64,000 nt of DNA from assembly GCF_014205135.1 (NCBI RefSeq), contig NZ_JACHMY010000001.1, forward strand, positions 5,332,001 through 5,396,000. The letters run 5' to 3'. The stretch comes from Kribbella italica (GTDB taxonomy: Bacteria > Actinomycetota > Actinomycetes > Propionibacteriales > Kribbellaceae). Positions 23,753-30,865 of the stretch are shown piece after piece; position 1 is the stretch's first letter; the number at the start of each line of letters is the position of its first letter. Under the pieces are notes generated by a model. It worked only from the letters and a program-made list of their open reading frames with translations, searched no databases and was not told the origin of the DNA. The position numbers and the translations under genes were made by a program.

Positions 23753-24850
23753 TCAGCGGGGACGGCGGTGTTCTCGGGACAGCAGCGGATCCAGGGCGTT
23801 CTCGCCGGTCGCCTGGTACCAGTAGGCGACGGTGGAGATGTCGTCGCAGCGCTCGAAGTGGCCGTGGTCCCAGGCGCCGATCTGCTGCAGGGTGACCTTC
23901 AGCCGGTCGCGGAAGATCACCGGATCGGGCAGGTGCCAGCGGTACATGCCGTGCGACTGCAGGGTGCTGGTCAGGAACGGCGAGGCCTTGGTGGTGTCCT
24001 GGTCCGAGTAGAACGGATAGCCGCAGTACGGCGCACTGAAGGTGAGCGGTTTCGGCGGCGGGTCGACGCGGAGCGCGTCCTGGAAGGCCCACGCTCCGCC
24101 GGCGTAGTCCTCGAGCCCGGTGCTGCACTGGGACGGGTAGTCGGTGTCGTCGTCGAGGTAGAACTTCACCTCGCCCTCTCCCCACCAGTAGCGCTCGAGA
24201 GCGGTGAGGCCGATGTAGGTGCCGACGTAGTGGCCGCTGCCGGTGACGCCGTCGAGGATGACGTGGTCCTCGGCGGGCGCGGTGGAGGCGTTGCTGCGGC
24301 GCCACTGGGCGTGGAACTGGGCGGTGTCCGCGGGGAGATCGTCGTCGACGGTGTAGTCGAGTTGGTAGTAGATGCCGTCGACCTTGCCGGGGTGCTCGTT
24401 GGTGAGCTCGATCCGGGCGTGCCGCTGGAACGGCATCGGGAAGTAGCAGTTCATGCCGCCGGTCGGGGCGACGACGATCGGTGCCGAGGTGATCAGGGCG
24501 CGCTGGCCGAAGCCGTTGCAGAAGAAGTCGCCGAGGGGGACTTCGACCGACGGTGTGGTGGCGTCGTCCCAGAAGATGCGGAGGACGAGGTCGCGGAGGA
24601 CCCAGGGGCCGGCCGAGGTCTTGTCCGGGACGGTCATCCAGAGGTGGCGGATCGTGCCCGGGCCGTCGACGTCGGCCAGGGTCGCGGTCCCGCCCGGCTC
24701 CAGCGAGATCGCCGGCCGGCCCTTGCGGGACGGGCCGAGCGCGGACGCCGTCATCGCCGCCCGGCCGGGAGCGCCGGTCGGGTTCTCGGCGTTGATCGAA
24801 CGACTCCGGCTGGTGCCGGGGGCTCGGGTCAGGGCTGTCCAGTCGGTCAC
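23753..24850 (-). CDS. GH172 (DUF2961) difructose anhydride/arabinofuran hydrolase
   Basis: A 365-residue double jelly-roll enzyme. The landmark 'DGPGTIRHLWMTVP' near residue 62 and the acidic pair region 'WGEGEVKFYLD' (Glu225/Glu227) with 'GLEDYAGGAW' (Glu247) correspond to the catalytic area of GH172. Known members make or split difructose dianhydride I, or remove D-arabinofuranose. Pairing with GH32 favours the fructose route. AGGAGGT precedes the GTG at 24850, which decides the start; the longer frame upstream only reads through the 19-base tandem repeats. Confidence 0.85.
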   Translation of the reverse strand: MTDWTALTRAPGTSRSRSINAENPTGAPGRAAMTASALGPSRKGRPAISLEPGGTATLADVDGPGTIRHLWMTVPDKTSAGPWVLRDLVLRIFWDDATTPSVEVPLGDFFCNGFGQRALITSAPIVVAPTGGMNCYFPMPFQRHARIELTNEHPGKVDGIYYQLDYTVDDDLPADTAQFHAQWRRSNASTAPAEDHVILDGVTGSGHYVGTYIGLTALERYWWGEGEVKFYLDDDTDYPSQCSTGLEDYAGGAWAFQDALRVDPPPKPLTFSAPYCGYPFYSDQDTTKASPFLTSTLQSHGMYRWHLPDPVIFRDRLKVTLQQIGAWDHGHFERCDDISTVAYWYQATGENALDPLLSREHRRPR

Positions 24851-24882
24851 GGCGACCTCCTTGCGGAAGCTGACGGGCGGGC

Positions 24883-24996
24883 GAGCGGGCGGCGAGCGGG
24901 TGGGCGGGCGGCGAGCGGGTGAGCGGGCGGCGAGCGGGTGAGCGGGCGGCGAGCGGGTGAGCGGGCGGCGAGCGGGTGAGCGGGCGGCGAGCGGGT
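24883..24996. repeat. tandem repeat, six units of 19 bases
   Basis: GAGCGGGCGGCGAGCGGGT is repeated six times without gaps (one unit has a single change), in the gap between the lactonase stop and the GH172 start. Nineteen is not a multiple of three and all frames shift, so it is not coding. It lies on the upstream side of the GH172/GH32 operon. Confidence 0.9.
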
Positions 24997-25067
24997 GAGC
25001 GGGGCTGGGGCAGGCGAGCGAGCGGGCTAGCGGCGGGCCGCCGGGGTGGCGGCGGTCCGGCGTACGG

Positions 25068-26087
25068 TCAGACCGGCAGGACGCAGACCGGTTTCGGCCA
25101 GGACAGCGGCGTCCCCGTTGCGGTGAGGGCGCCGCTGGACTGGTCGATCTCGAACACCGCGAGGGCGTCGGAGCGCTCGTTCCCGGCGTACAGGCGGGTG
25201 AGGTCGTTGCTGAAGGCAAGGTGCCGGGGCCAGTCGCCGCCGGAGCCGATGGTCTGGATCAGCTCGACGCCGAGGCCGTCGGCGTCGGTCGCGAAGACGG
25301 CGATCGTGTTGTCGCCACGGTTCGAGCCGTACAGGTAGCGGCCGTCCGGCGTGATCAGCAGCTCGGCCGGGTAGTTCTCGCCCGCGGCGCCGTCCGGCCG
25401 GGTCGACACCGTCTGCGTGACGGCGAGCTTGCCGTCGGCGTAGCTGGCGACGGTGAGCGTGGAGTCGAGCTCGTTGATCACGTACGCCGCACCGCCGGCC
25501 GGGTGGAACACGAGGTGCCGCGGTCCCGCACCCGGGTGGACCTGCAGCCGACTGACCTCTTCGAGCCGGCCATCCGGGGTCAGGGTGGAGACGTAGACGG
25601 TGTCCGAGCCGAGGTCGACGTCGGTCGCGTACGTGCCGGCCGGGTCGAACGCGACCTGGTGGGCGTGCGGGCCTTCCTGGCGCTCGGCGTTCGGGCCGGT
25701 GCCTTCGCGCTGCAGGATCTGCGTCGCCGTACCGAGCGATCCGTCGGCGGCGATCGGGTGGATCGCGACATTGCCGGAGGTGTAGTTCGCGCTCAGCAGG
25801 TAGTTGCCGGAGGGGTCGATCACGAGGTGGCAGGGGTGCGCGCCCTCGGTCGGCTGGTCGTTCAGGAACTCCAGCGAACCGTCGTCGCCGATCGCGAACG
25901 CGCTGACGCGGCCGGCTTCCAGCTCGTTGGTCGCGTAGAGGAACCGGCCGTCGGCCGACCGGGTCAGGAACGACGGGTCCACCGTCTCGACCGCGAGCAC
26001 CAGCTCCTCGGCGGTCCCGACCCCGATCCCGGTCCCGCCACCGTCCTGGCTGGTGTAGCTGCCCACATAGATCCGCTCCGAAGTCAT
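25068..26087 (-). CDS. lactonase family protein (YbhE/6-phosphogluconolactonase beta-propeller type)
   Basis: A 339-residue seven-bladed propeller lactonase. Blade sequences such as 'FLTRSADGRFLYATNE', 'VIDPSGNYLLSANYTSGNVAI', 'QVAFDPAGTYATDVDLGSDTV' in part and 'RHLVFHPAGGAAYVINE' are typical, including the conserved 'EGPHAHQ' His cluster. Members hydrolyse 6-phosphogluconolactone or related sugar lactones. It appears leaderless from CAGGGT at 26094-26099. It is upstream of the GH172/GH32 pair but has its own promoter and a 217-base gap. Confidence 0.88.
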   Translation of the reverse strand: MTSERIYVGSYTSQDGGGTGIGVGTAEELVLAVETVDPSFLTRSADGRFLYATNELEAGRVSAFAIGDDGSLEFLNDQPTEGAHPCHLVIDPSGNYLLSANYTSGNVAIHPIAADGSLGTATQILQREGTGPNAERQEGPHAHQVAFDPAGTYATDVDLGSDTVYVSTLTPDGRLEEVSRLQVHPGAGPRHLVFHPAGGAAYVINELDSTLTVASYADGKLAVTQTVSTRPDGAAGENYPAELLITPDGRYLYGSNRGDNTIAVFATDADGLGVELIQTIGSGGDWPRHLAFSNDLTRLYAGNERSDALAVFEIDQSSGALTATGTPLSWPKPVCVLPV

Positions 26088-26093
26088 GCCCCT

Positions 26094-26099
26094 ACCCTG
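26094..26099 (-). promoter_or_regulatory. -10 hexamer of a leaderless promoter (CAGGGT)
   Basis: CAGGGT ends six bases before ATG 26087 on the minus strand. Confidence 0.4.
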
Positions 26100-26242
26100 C
26101 CAGGTCAACGACTTGGTGGCATCCGCCGTCCCAGCATGCAACGCCTCGCGGGCCGAGAGGGAGCCGGTCGGGCGCACCCAGCGAGCACATCCCACGCTGC
26201 GAACAGGGTGCTGTGGAACGTGCTCCCAGCGCGCCGTTCGGG

Positions 26243-26276
26243 AGCCGGGGCAGCGCGAGCGCCCGGCGGGCGGGCC
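26243..26276. repeat. 34-base direct repeat, first copy
   Basis: Matches 26377-26410 at 32 of 34 positions, 134 bases apart, in the non-coding divergent gap. Confidence 0.75.
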
Positions 26277-26376
26277 AGGGCGGCTTGAGCACCCGCCAGG
26301 TTCCCGCTGGCGCTGATGCCCGACCCTCTCGGTGCAGCGCACCCGCGACTGGTGGACGGCCAAGCAGCGCCAGCTC

Positions 26377-26410
26377 AGCCGGGGCGGCGCGAGCGCCCGG
26401 CGGGTGGGCC
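26377..26410. repeat. 34-base direct repeat, second copy
   Basis: Second copy of 26243-26276; differs by two bases and ends 12 bases before the -10 of the N-acetyltransferase gene. Confidence 0.75.
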
Positions 26411-26421
26411 TCGGGCGGTCG

Positions 26422-26427
26422 TACGCT
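26422..26427 (+). promoter_or_regulatory. -10 hexamer of a leaderless promoter (TACGCT)
   Basis: TACGCT ends six bases before ATG 26434; there is no Shine-Dalgarno. Confidence 0.5.
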
Positions 26428-26433
26428 CGTCGC

Positions 26434-27294
26434 ATGACGACCTCGGGGTTCCTGCGGCGGATCGGGTTGGCGGTGGCTCCGGCGGGGCCGAGCGTCGAGG
26501 GGTTGTTCGCGTTGCAGCGGGCGTTCGCGCTGTCGGTGCCGTACGAGTCGATCCAGTACCAGCTCGGGCGGGGCGGGCCGCTGGATCAGCGGGCGGTGGT
26601 CGAGCGGATGATCGCGCGGGAGGCGGGCGGCTACTGCTTTCAGATGAACGGCGCGTTCGCCTGGTTGCTCGAAGGGCTCGGGTACCAGGTCACCATGCAT
26701 CGCGGGGGTGTCCAGCCGCGGACGATGCCGGAACCGCGGGTCGACGGTACGCATCTCGTGCTGACCGTCACCGGGCTTCCCGAGGATCCGGAGCGCGTCT
26801 GGCTGGCTGATGCCGGGCTCGGTGACGGGTTCCTGGAGCCGGTACCGCTGGAGGTCGGCACGAGCCGGCAGACGCCGTACACCTTCGGCCTCGGCCCCTC
26901 GGCGATCATCGACGGCTGGCGGCTCGAGCACGACGCGCGCAATGTGATCGCCGGGATGGACTTCGAGGCCGCGCCCGCCGTCATCGGGGACTTCGCCGAG
27001 CAGCACGCGCACCTGTCGACGTCGCCCACCTCGCCGTTCGTCCGCGTGGCGTCGGCGTTCCTGCGCCGCCCGGAGAGCGTGCTCGCCCTCCGGTCCACCG
27101 AGCTCGTCGAGACCTCGGCCGACCGGATCGACACCACACTCATGGAGACACCGGGCGAGTACTACGAGCTGCTGGCCGATGTCTTCCAGCTGCCTCTCCA
27201 CCACCTGGACCGCGCCGACCGAGACCAGCTCTGGCGACGGGTCGTCGAGCAGTACGAGTCGTACCAGGCCCGCCTTGCCGCAGCCGGCGACTAG
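26434..27294 (+). CDS. nat: arylamine N-acetyltransferase
   Basis: A 286-residue cysteine-dependent acetyl-CoA:arylamine acetyltransferase. The catalytic triad is clear: Cys68 in 'GGYCFQMN', His107 in 'THLVL' and Asp126 in 'WLADAGLG'. Length is normal for bacterial NAT. It would acetylate arylamines or hydrazines, or act in secondary metabolism. It seems leaderless and overlaps the convergent nucleotidyltransferase gene by four bases. Confidence 0.92.
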   Translation: MTTSGFLRRIGLAVAPAGPSVEGLFALQRAFALSVPYESIQYQLGRGGPLDQRAVVERMIAREAGGYCFQMNGAFAWLLEGLGYQVTMHRGGVQPRTMPEPRVDGTHLVLTVTGLPEDPERVWLADAGLGDGFLEPVPLEVGTSRQTPYTFGLGPSAIIDGWRLEHDARNVIAGMDFEAAPAVIGDFAEQHAHLSTSPTSPFVRVASAFLRRPESVLALRSTELVETSADRIDTTLMETPGEYYELLADVFQLPLHHLDRADRDQLWRRVVEQYESYQARLAAAGD

Positions 27295-28073
27295 GGCGCG
27301 AAGACCGCCGCCAGGCGTCGTCGTACGGCGGTCGCGAACTCGTCCGGCCAGGTGACTCCCGTACGCCGGCAGAGATCCAGCGCCAACGGGAGAAAAGCGT
27401 CGAGGCAGGACCGCTGGAAGTCGATCGCGGACTCGCGCGTCGCGACGATCGCGGGCAGGGCCTCGAGCGTGCGGTAGTGCTGCGGGGCGAGAAGCGTCGA
27501 CAGGTGCAGGGCGCCGCCGCGGTCTTCCACCTCGACCGACTCGACCATCAGCTGGATCAACATGGTCCGCAGCAGCGTGGACCCCGACGCGGCGACGACG
27601 TAGTCCTCCCGCCCCAGCGCGACCGGCAGCAACGCGGCGACCCGCAGGAACTCGGGCACCACCTTCGCGACCACGTCGGCCGACGGGCGGGCGACCGGGC
27701 CCTCCTCCGGCAGGTCAATCTGGTCGTGGTCGAACACGACCTTCGCCGTACGCCGTGAGAGGCCGCGCAGAACGTCCGGCGGACCGATGAGCAGATCGAA
27801 GCGAAGCCAGTCGTCGCCGACGATGTGGTTCACGACGACGGTCGGGCCGAAGTCGAGGACCTGGTGGTAGACCAGCGGCATCGCCCGCCGGACGGCGACG
27901 AGCCAGTCCTCAACGACAGCGCCGGCGGGATCGGGGACGACGGCCAGCAGGTCCAGGTCGCTGAACTCGTCATCGGTACCCCGGGCCGTGCTGCCGGTGA
28001 TCCACACGCCGCGGACTCGCGAATCGGTGCGCAGGTGGTCCGTCGCCCAGGTGAGGAGCTCGGTGCGATTCAT
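27291..28073 (-). CDS. nucleotidyltransferase-domain protein
   Basis: A 260-residue protein with an N-terminal polymerase-beta-like nucleotidyltransferase domain. The signature is 'GSTARGTDDEFSDLDLL' (residues about 27-43), i.e. G-S then D-x-D for metal. A helical C-terminal domain follows. This combination resembles streptomycin/lincosamide adenylyltransferase relatives, but also house-keeping proteins. It is the last gene of a three-gene operon with a GNAT protein and an unknown protein, joined by 4-base overlaps. Confidence 0.82.
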   Translation of the reverse strand: MNRTELLTWATDHLRTDSRVRGVWITGSTARGTDDEFSDLDLLAVVPDPAGAVVEDWLVAVRRAMPLVYHQVLDFGPTVVVNHIVGDDWLRFDLLIGPPDVLRGLSRRTAKVVFDHDQIDLPEEGPVARPSADVVAKVVPEFLRVAALLPVALGREDYVVAASGSTLLRTMLIQLMVESVEVEDRGGALHLSTLLAPQHYRTLEALPAIVATRESAIDFQRSCLDAFLPLALDLCRRTGVTWPDEFATAVRRRLAAVFAP

Positions 28074-28591
28074 CGGCTCAGGATCTTGCCGTACAGCGCT
28101 GAGTCGGCGGTGAGGTTCGGGAGCAGGACCTGCCAGCCTTTGCGGCGGTAGAGCCTCGGGGCCGGGCGGTCGTCGGCGTACGTGCTGAGCAGGGCCTTCG
28201 GGTGTGGAAGGCCGGTCAGCAGTGCGTCGTGCAGGGTGGCGCCGACGCCGCGGCCTTGGACCTCAGCGGCGACGGCCAGCTCGACGAACTCGAAGTGGCC
28301 GCCGACCCACTCGCCGGCGAGGTCCGGCGCGGCCTCCGCGATTCGGTCGGACCACCACTGCCCGCGCTCGCCCGTGTAGCCGTAGGCGAAACCGGTGACC
28401 GCGCCATCCTCGCGGGTGAGGACGAGCTTGAATCCCGGACGCCCCGCGTGGGTCGGGAGCTGTTCCTCGACGAACTGGTCGGCGCGCTCCGGCGGTTCGT
28501 CGTAGCCGGGGGCGCCGAAGGCCGAGAGGTAGACCCGTCGCAGCTCGCCGGCCGCCGCGAGGGCGGCGGCCGGGTCCAGGGTTTCGGTCAC
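28070..28591 (-). CDS. GNAT-family N-acetyltransferase
   Basis: A 173-residue acetyltransferase. The acetyl-CoA-binding motif A is 'LAVAAEVQGRGVGATLHDAL' (Q-x-x-G-x-G), followed by 'TYADDRPAPRLYRRKGWQ' with the usual aromatic end. It begins at GTG 28591. TAACCT six bases upstream could start a second, leaderless transcript, although the gene also overlaps the upstream gene by four bases. Substrate unknown. Confidence 0.88.
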   Translation of the reverse strand: MTETLDPAAALAAAGELRRVYLSAFGAPGYDEPPERADQFVEEQLPTHAGRPGFKLVLTREDGAVTGFAYGYTGERGQWWSDRIAEAAPDLAGEWVGGHFEFVELAVAAEVQGRGVGATLHDALLTGLPHPKALLSTYADDRPAPRLYRRKGWQVLLPNLTADSALYGKILSR

Positions 28592-28980
28592 TTCACGAGG
28601 TTAGACGCAGGCCTCGAAGGGACCAGGTCCCGCGCCAGGGCTTCTGCGGCGGGGGTGCTGACCAGGACGACGTCGTACCCGGTGAGGTCGGCGCCTTCCG
28701 GAGTGAGCGTCAGGCGCAGGGCCGGGCGGTTGCGGCGGACGCTGACGAAATGGCGTACGCCGGTGCCGAGGCCCCAGCGGCCGACTTTGAGGACGCCGGT
28801 GACGACGATGCCGGAGCGGCCGCCGGGGGTCGCGGTCCAGCGCGTCGGGTGCTCGACGACGCCGACCGTCGCGATCACCTCGACCGGGATTGCCAGGCGG
28901 GGGCGGCCGGCGGCGAAGAACCGCTCCCACCAGCTCAGGCCTACCGTCACCGTCGTGTCGTTCGCACGTACTGTCGCCAT
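28588..28980 (-). CDS. small protein of unknown function
   Basis: A 130-residue mostly beta-strand protein: 'VGLSWWERFFAAGRPRLAIPVEVI' at the start, a Gly-rich middle ('GVLKVGRWGLGTGVRHFVSVRR') and a helix at the end ('TPAAEALARDLV'). I do not recognise the family, though it is well-formed and has a start in the divergent regulatory gap. It heads the operon with the GNAT and nucleotidyltransferase genes and is divergent from an ArsR-like regulator. Confidence 0.7.
   Translation of the reverse strand: MATVRANDTTVTVGLSWWERFFAAGRPRLAIPVEVIATVGVVEHPTRWTATPGGRSGIVVTGVLKVGRWGLGTGVRHFVSVRRNRPALRLTLTPEGADLTGYDVVLVSTPAAEALARDLVPSRPASNLVK
28598..28603 (-). promoter_or_regulatory. -10 hexamer inside an operon (TAACCT)
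   Basis: TAACCT ends six bases before the GTG at 28591 on the minus strand, inside the end of the upstream gene; a possible internal leaderless promoter. Confidence 0.4.
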
Positions 28981-29005
28981 GTCAGGTCCTCCACTCCTAG
29001 ACTAT

Positions 29006-29037
29006 TTCCATTACTGGGAATATTACCAAGATTGGAA
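29006..29037. promoter_or_regulatory. two adjacent TTCCA/TGGAA-type operator dyads
   Basis: TTCCATTACTGGGAA (29006-29020) and TTACCAAGATTGGAA (29023-29037) are imperfect 15-base dyads 17 bases apart, in the short AT-rich gap between the ArsR-like gene and the divergent operon. Confidence 0.55.
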
Positions 29038-29049
29038 TCGAAACGCCAG

Positions 29050-29562
29050 ATGACCTCTCTCGTCGACCTGCTGCACCACCCCCTGCGCTGGCGGATCACG
29101 CAGCTGCTGATCGGCCGCTCGCTGACCACCCGCGAACTGGCCGAGCTGCTGCCCGACGTGGCGACGACGACGCTGTACCGGCAGGTCGGCGTCCTGGTGA
29201 AGGCCGGCGTACTGATGGTCTCCGACGAGCACCAGGTCCGCGGCGCGGTCGAGCGGACCTACACGCTGAACGCCCAGGCCGGCGACGCGGACAACGCCGA
29301 GGTCGACCACGACAAGCTCCGCACGATGTTCACCGTCTTCGTCGCGGGCATCGGCGGCCACCTCGACCAGTACCTCACCCGCGCCACCATCGACCCACTC
29401 GCCGACGGCATCAGCTTCCGCCAGACCGCGCTCAACCTGTCGGACGAGGAGTTCACCGAGTTCATCACCGCGTACGGCGAACTCCTGGCCCGCTACGCCG
29501 ACAAGCCGGACACCGCGGACCGCACCCGCCGGATGCTCTCCACCCTCATCGTCCCGGACTAA
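29050..29562 (+). CDS. ArsR-like winged-helix transcriptional regulator
   Basis: A 170-residue regulator with an N-terminal winged helix ('HPLRWRITQLLIGRSLTTRELA', then 'TTTLYRQVGVLVKAGVLMV') and a helical C-terminal part, matching the ArsR/HTH_20 group that lacks metal cysteines. ATG 29050 lies 12 bases after the operator dyads. It likely controls itself and the divergent three-gene operon. Confidence 0.87.
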   Translation: MTSLVDLLHHPLRWRITQLLIGRSLTTRELAELLPDVATTTLYRQVGVLVKAGVLMVSDEHQVRGAVERTYTLNAQAGDADNAEVDHDKLRTMFTVFVAGIGGHLDQYLTRATIDPLADGISFRQTALNLSDEEFTEFITAYGELLARYADKPDTADRTRRMLSTLIVPD

Positions 29563-29572
29563 GGTCTCGGGG

Positions 29573-29981
29573 GTGATCACTGACCAGCAACGCCGCGACC
29601 GCGGCCTCCGGACGGTCGCCGAGATCCTCGAACTGGCCGAGAGCGGGACCGTCGTACTCGACCCGTACTCGGTGCTGCTCGGTACCGGAGTTGCCCTGGG
29701 CAAGGAAACGTCCTGTACCCCGGGGTCGTGATCGAGTGCGCGGAGGACGGCAAGTGCGTCCTGGGCAACCGGAACACGCTGCTACCCGGCACCTTCCTCT
29801 CCGTCGGCCCCGGCGGCTCTCTCTTGCCATCGGCAACGATGTGAGGCTCAAGGGCTTCGGGAGAGCGCGGGGGGTGCAGGTCGGCGTGGGTGAAGTCGTC
29901 AACGGGTCCGGCGACTTCGACGACGCCCCGGTCGAACGCCAACGCCATTACCACCCGAACGCACCCCACCTGAGCGAGTGA
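29573..29981 (+). pseudogene. frameshifted left-handed beta-helix-like gene
   Basis: Three frames each carry a consecutive piece of one protein. From GTG 29573 comes 'GLRTVAEILELAESGTVVL...' up to 'ALGKE'; in the next frame 'NVLYPGVVIE' and 'CVLGNRNTLLPGTFLSVGPGGS'-type text; in the third 'LAIGNDVRLKGFG' and 'GVQVGVGEVVNGSGDF'. The Gly-rich hexapeptide-like rhythm looks like a left-handed beta-helix (acyltransferase-like) protein. Two frame changes, near 29706 and 29821, break it. Sequencing error is an alternative explanation. Confidence 0.55.
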
Positions 29982-30042
29982 GCACGCCGTGGCCACAGGT
30001 CCTTTTCTGACCTAGCGTCCGATGTGGCACTGGTTAAGCTGA

Positions 30043-30729
30043 CTAGCGCCGAGCGAGCTGGGTGAGGTCGGCTTCACGGGCCGCCCCGCCGACGAGGGGG
30101 GCCGAGTCCGGCCGCTGGCGTAGCCCGTCGAGTGCGATCGGGAGGTAGCGTCGCCAGAGTTCGGGATCGGCGTCCGTCGACAGCCGCGCGAGCATGCTAC
30201 CGATCACGGCCAGATCGAGGATCTCGACGTCAGGGCGCACGACCCCAGCTCTCCGAGCCCGGGCCAGGAGGTCACCGACGGCCGGCAGCATGCGCTCGCG
30301 GGCCTGGGCCAGCCTCCGACTGCCTCGCATCCCGTCACCGAGCACCTCCGCCAACCCGCGATCGCCTGCCTGCTCGGCGACCGACTGCTCCAGGAACCAC
30401 CCCAGGGCCTGCCACGGCTCCTCGATCGCCGCGGCGCTCTCGGCCAGCGCGACCATCGCCTGGACCCGGTCCGCGAACAAGGCGTCGATCAGGTCGTCGC
30501 GCTGAGGGAAGCGGCGGTACACCGTCCCGACTCCCACGCCGGCGGCCCGTGCGACCTCGTCGAAGCCGGCCATCAGCCCCCGCTCGGCGAAGACCGTCTC
30601 GGCGGCCTCGACGATCAGCCGGCGGTTGCGTTCCGCGTCGGCTCGGAGCGGGCGCGAGTCACCGAGGTCCAGCTCAGGCTCTGACTGGTCGACCTCGACG
30701 ACGGACTGCTTGGTCGACCGCGGCGGCAT
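30043..30729 (-). CDS. TetR-family transcriptional regulator
   Basis: A 228-residue regulator. The N-terminal HTH 'MAGFDEVARAAGVGVGTVYR' is preceded by a flexible acidic leader. The C-terminal helical domain is of the TetR_C type seen with monooxygenase neighbours. It is divergent from an FAD monooxygenase gene, and the gap has two related dyads, so it probably represses both genes. Confidence 0.9.
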   Translation of the reverse strand: MPPRSTKQSVVEVDQSEPELDLGDSRPLRADAERNRRLIVEAAETVFAERGLMAGFDEVARAAGVGVGTVYRRFPQRDDLIDALFADRVQAMVALAESAAAIEEPWQALGWFLEQSVAEQAGDRGLAEVLGDGMRGSRRLAQARERMLPAVGDLLARARRAGVVRPDVEILDLAVIGSMLARLSTDADPELWRRYLPIALDGLRQRPDSAPLVGGAAREADLTQLARR

Positions 30730-30747
30730 GCTGCGCAGCCTATCAAA

Positions 30748-30804
30748 CGGAAACCATTCTCCACTTGTGTTAGCGTCACTCTAAGCGGAATGTTCTTTCC
30801 GTTT
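30748..30804. promoter_or_regulatory. paired TetR-type operators
   Basis: CGGAATGTTCTTTCCG (30786-30801) is a perfect 5-base dyad with a 6-base centre. A weaker related copy CGGAAACCATTC is at 30748-30759, and AAACGGAA at 30745 is mirrored by TTCCGTTT at 30797. Both lie between the divergent TetR and monooxygenase genes. Confidence 0.55.
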
Positions 30805-30865
30805 CGATGCCCTGCAGAAGGTACGCCGGGAACAAGCCCTCCCTCCGCCTGTGAAAGGAAGCACC

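Larger units (their letters stand above)
26100..26421. other. divergent gap without a gene; holds two direct repeats
   Basis: This GC-rich stretch lies between the divergent lactonase and N-acetyltransferase genes. I see no credible coding frame. Its only structure is a 34-base direct repeat (listed separately) and several GC-rich short hairpins. Confidence 0.6.

Noticed and set aside
24883..24996. CRISPR array or coding repeat
   Set aside because: Units are only 19 bases, directly joined, and shift frame; no spacers or cas genes.
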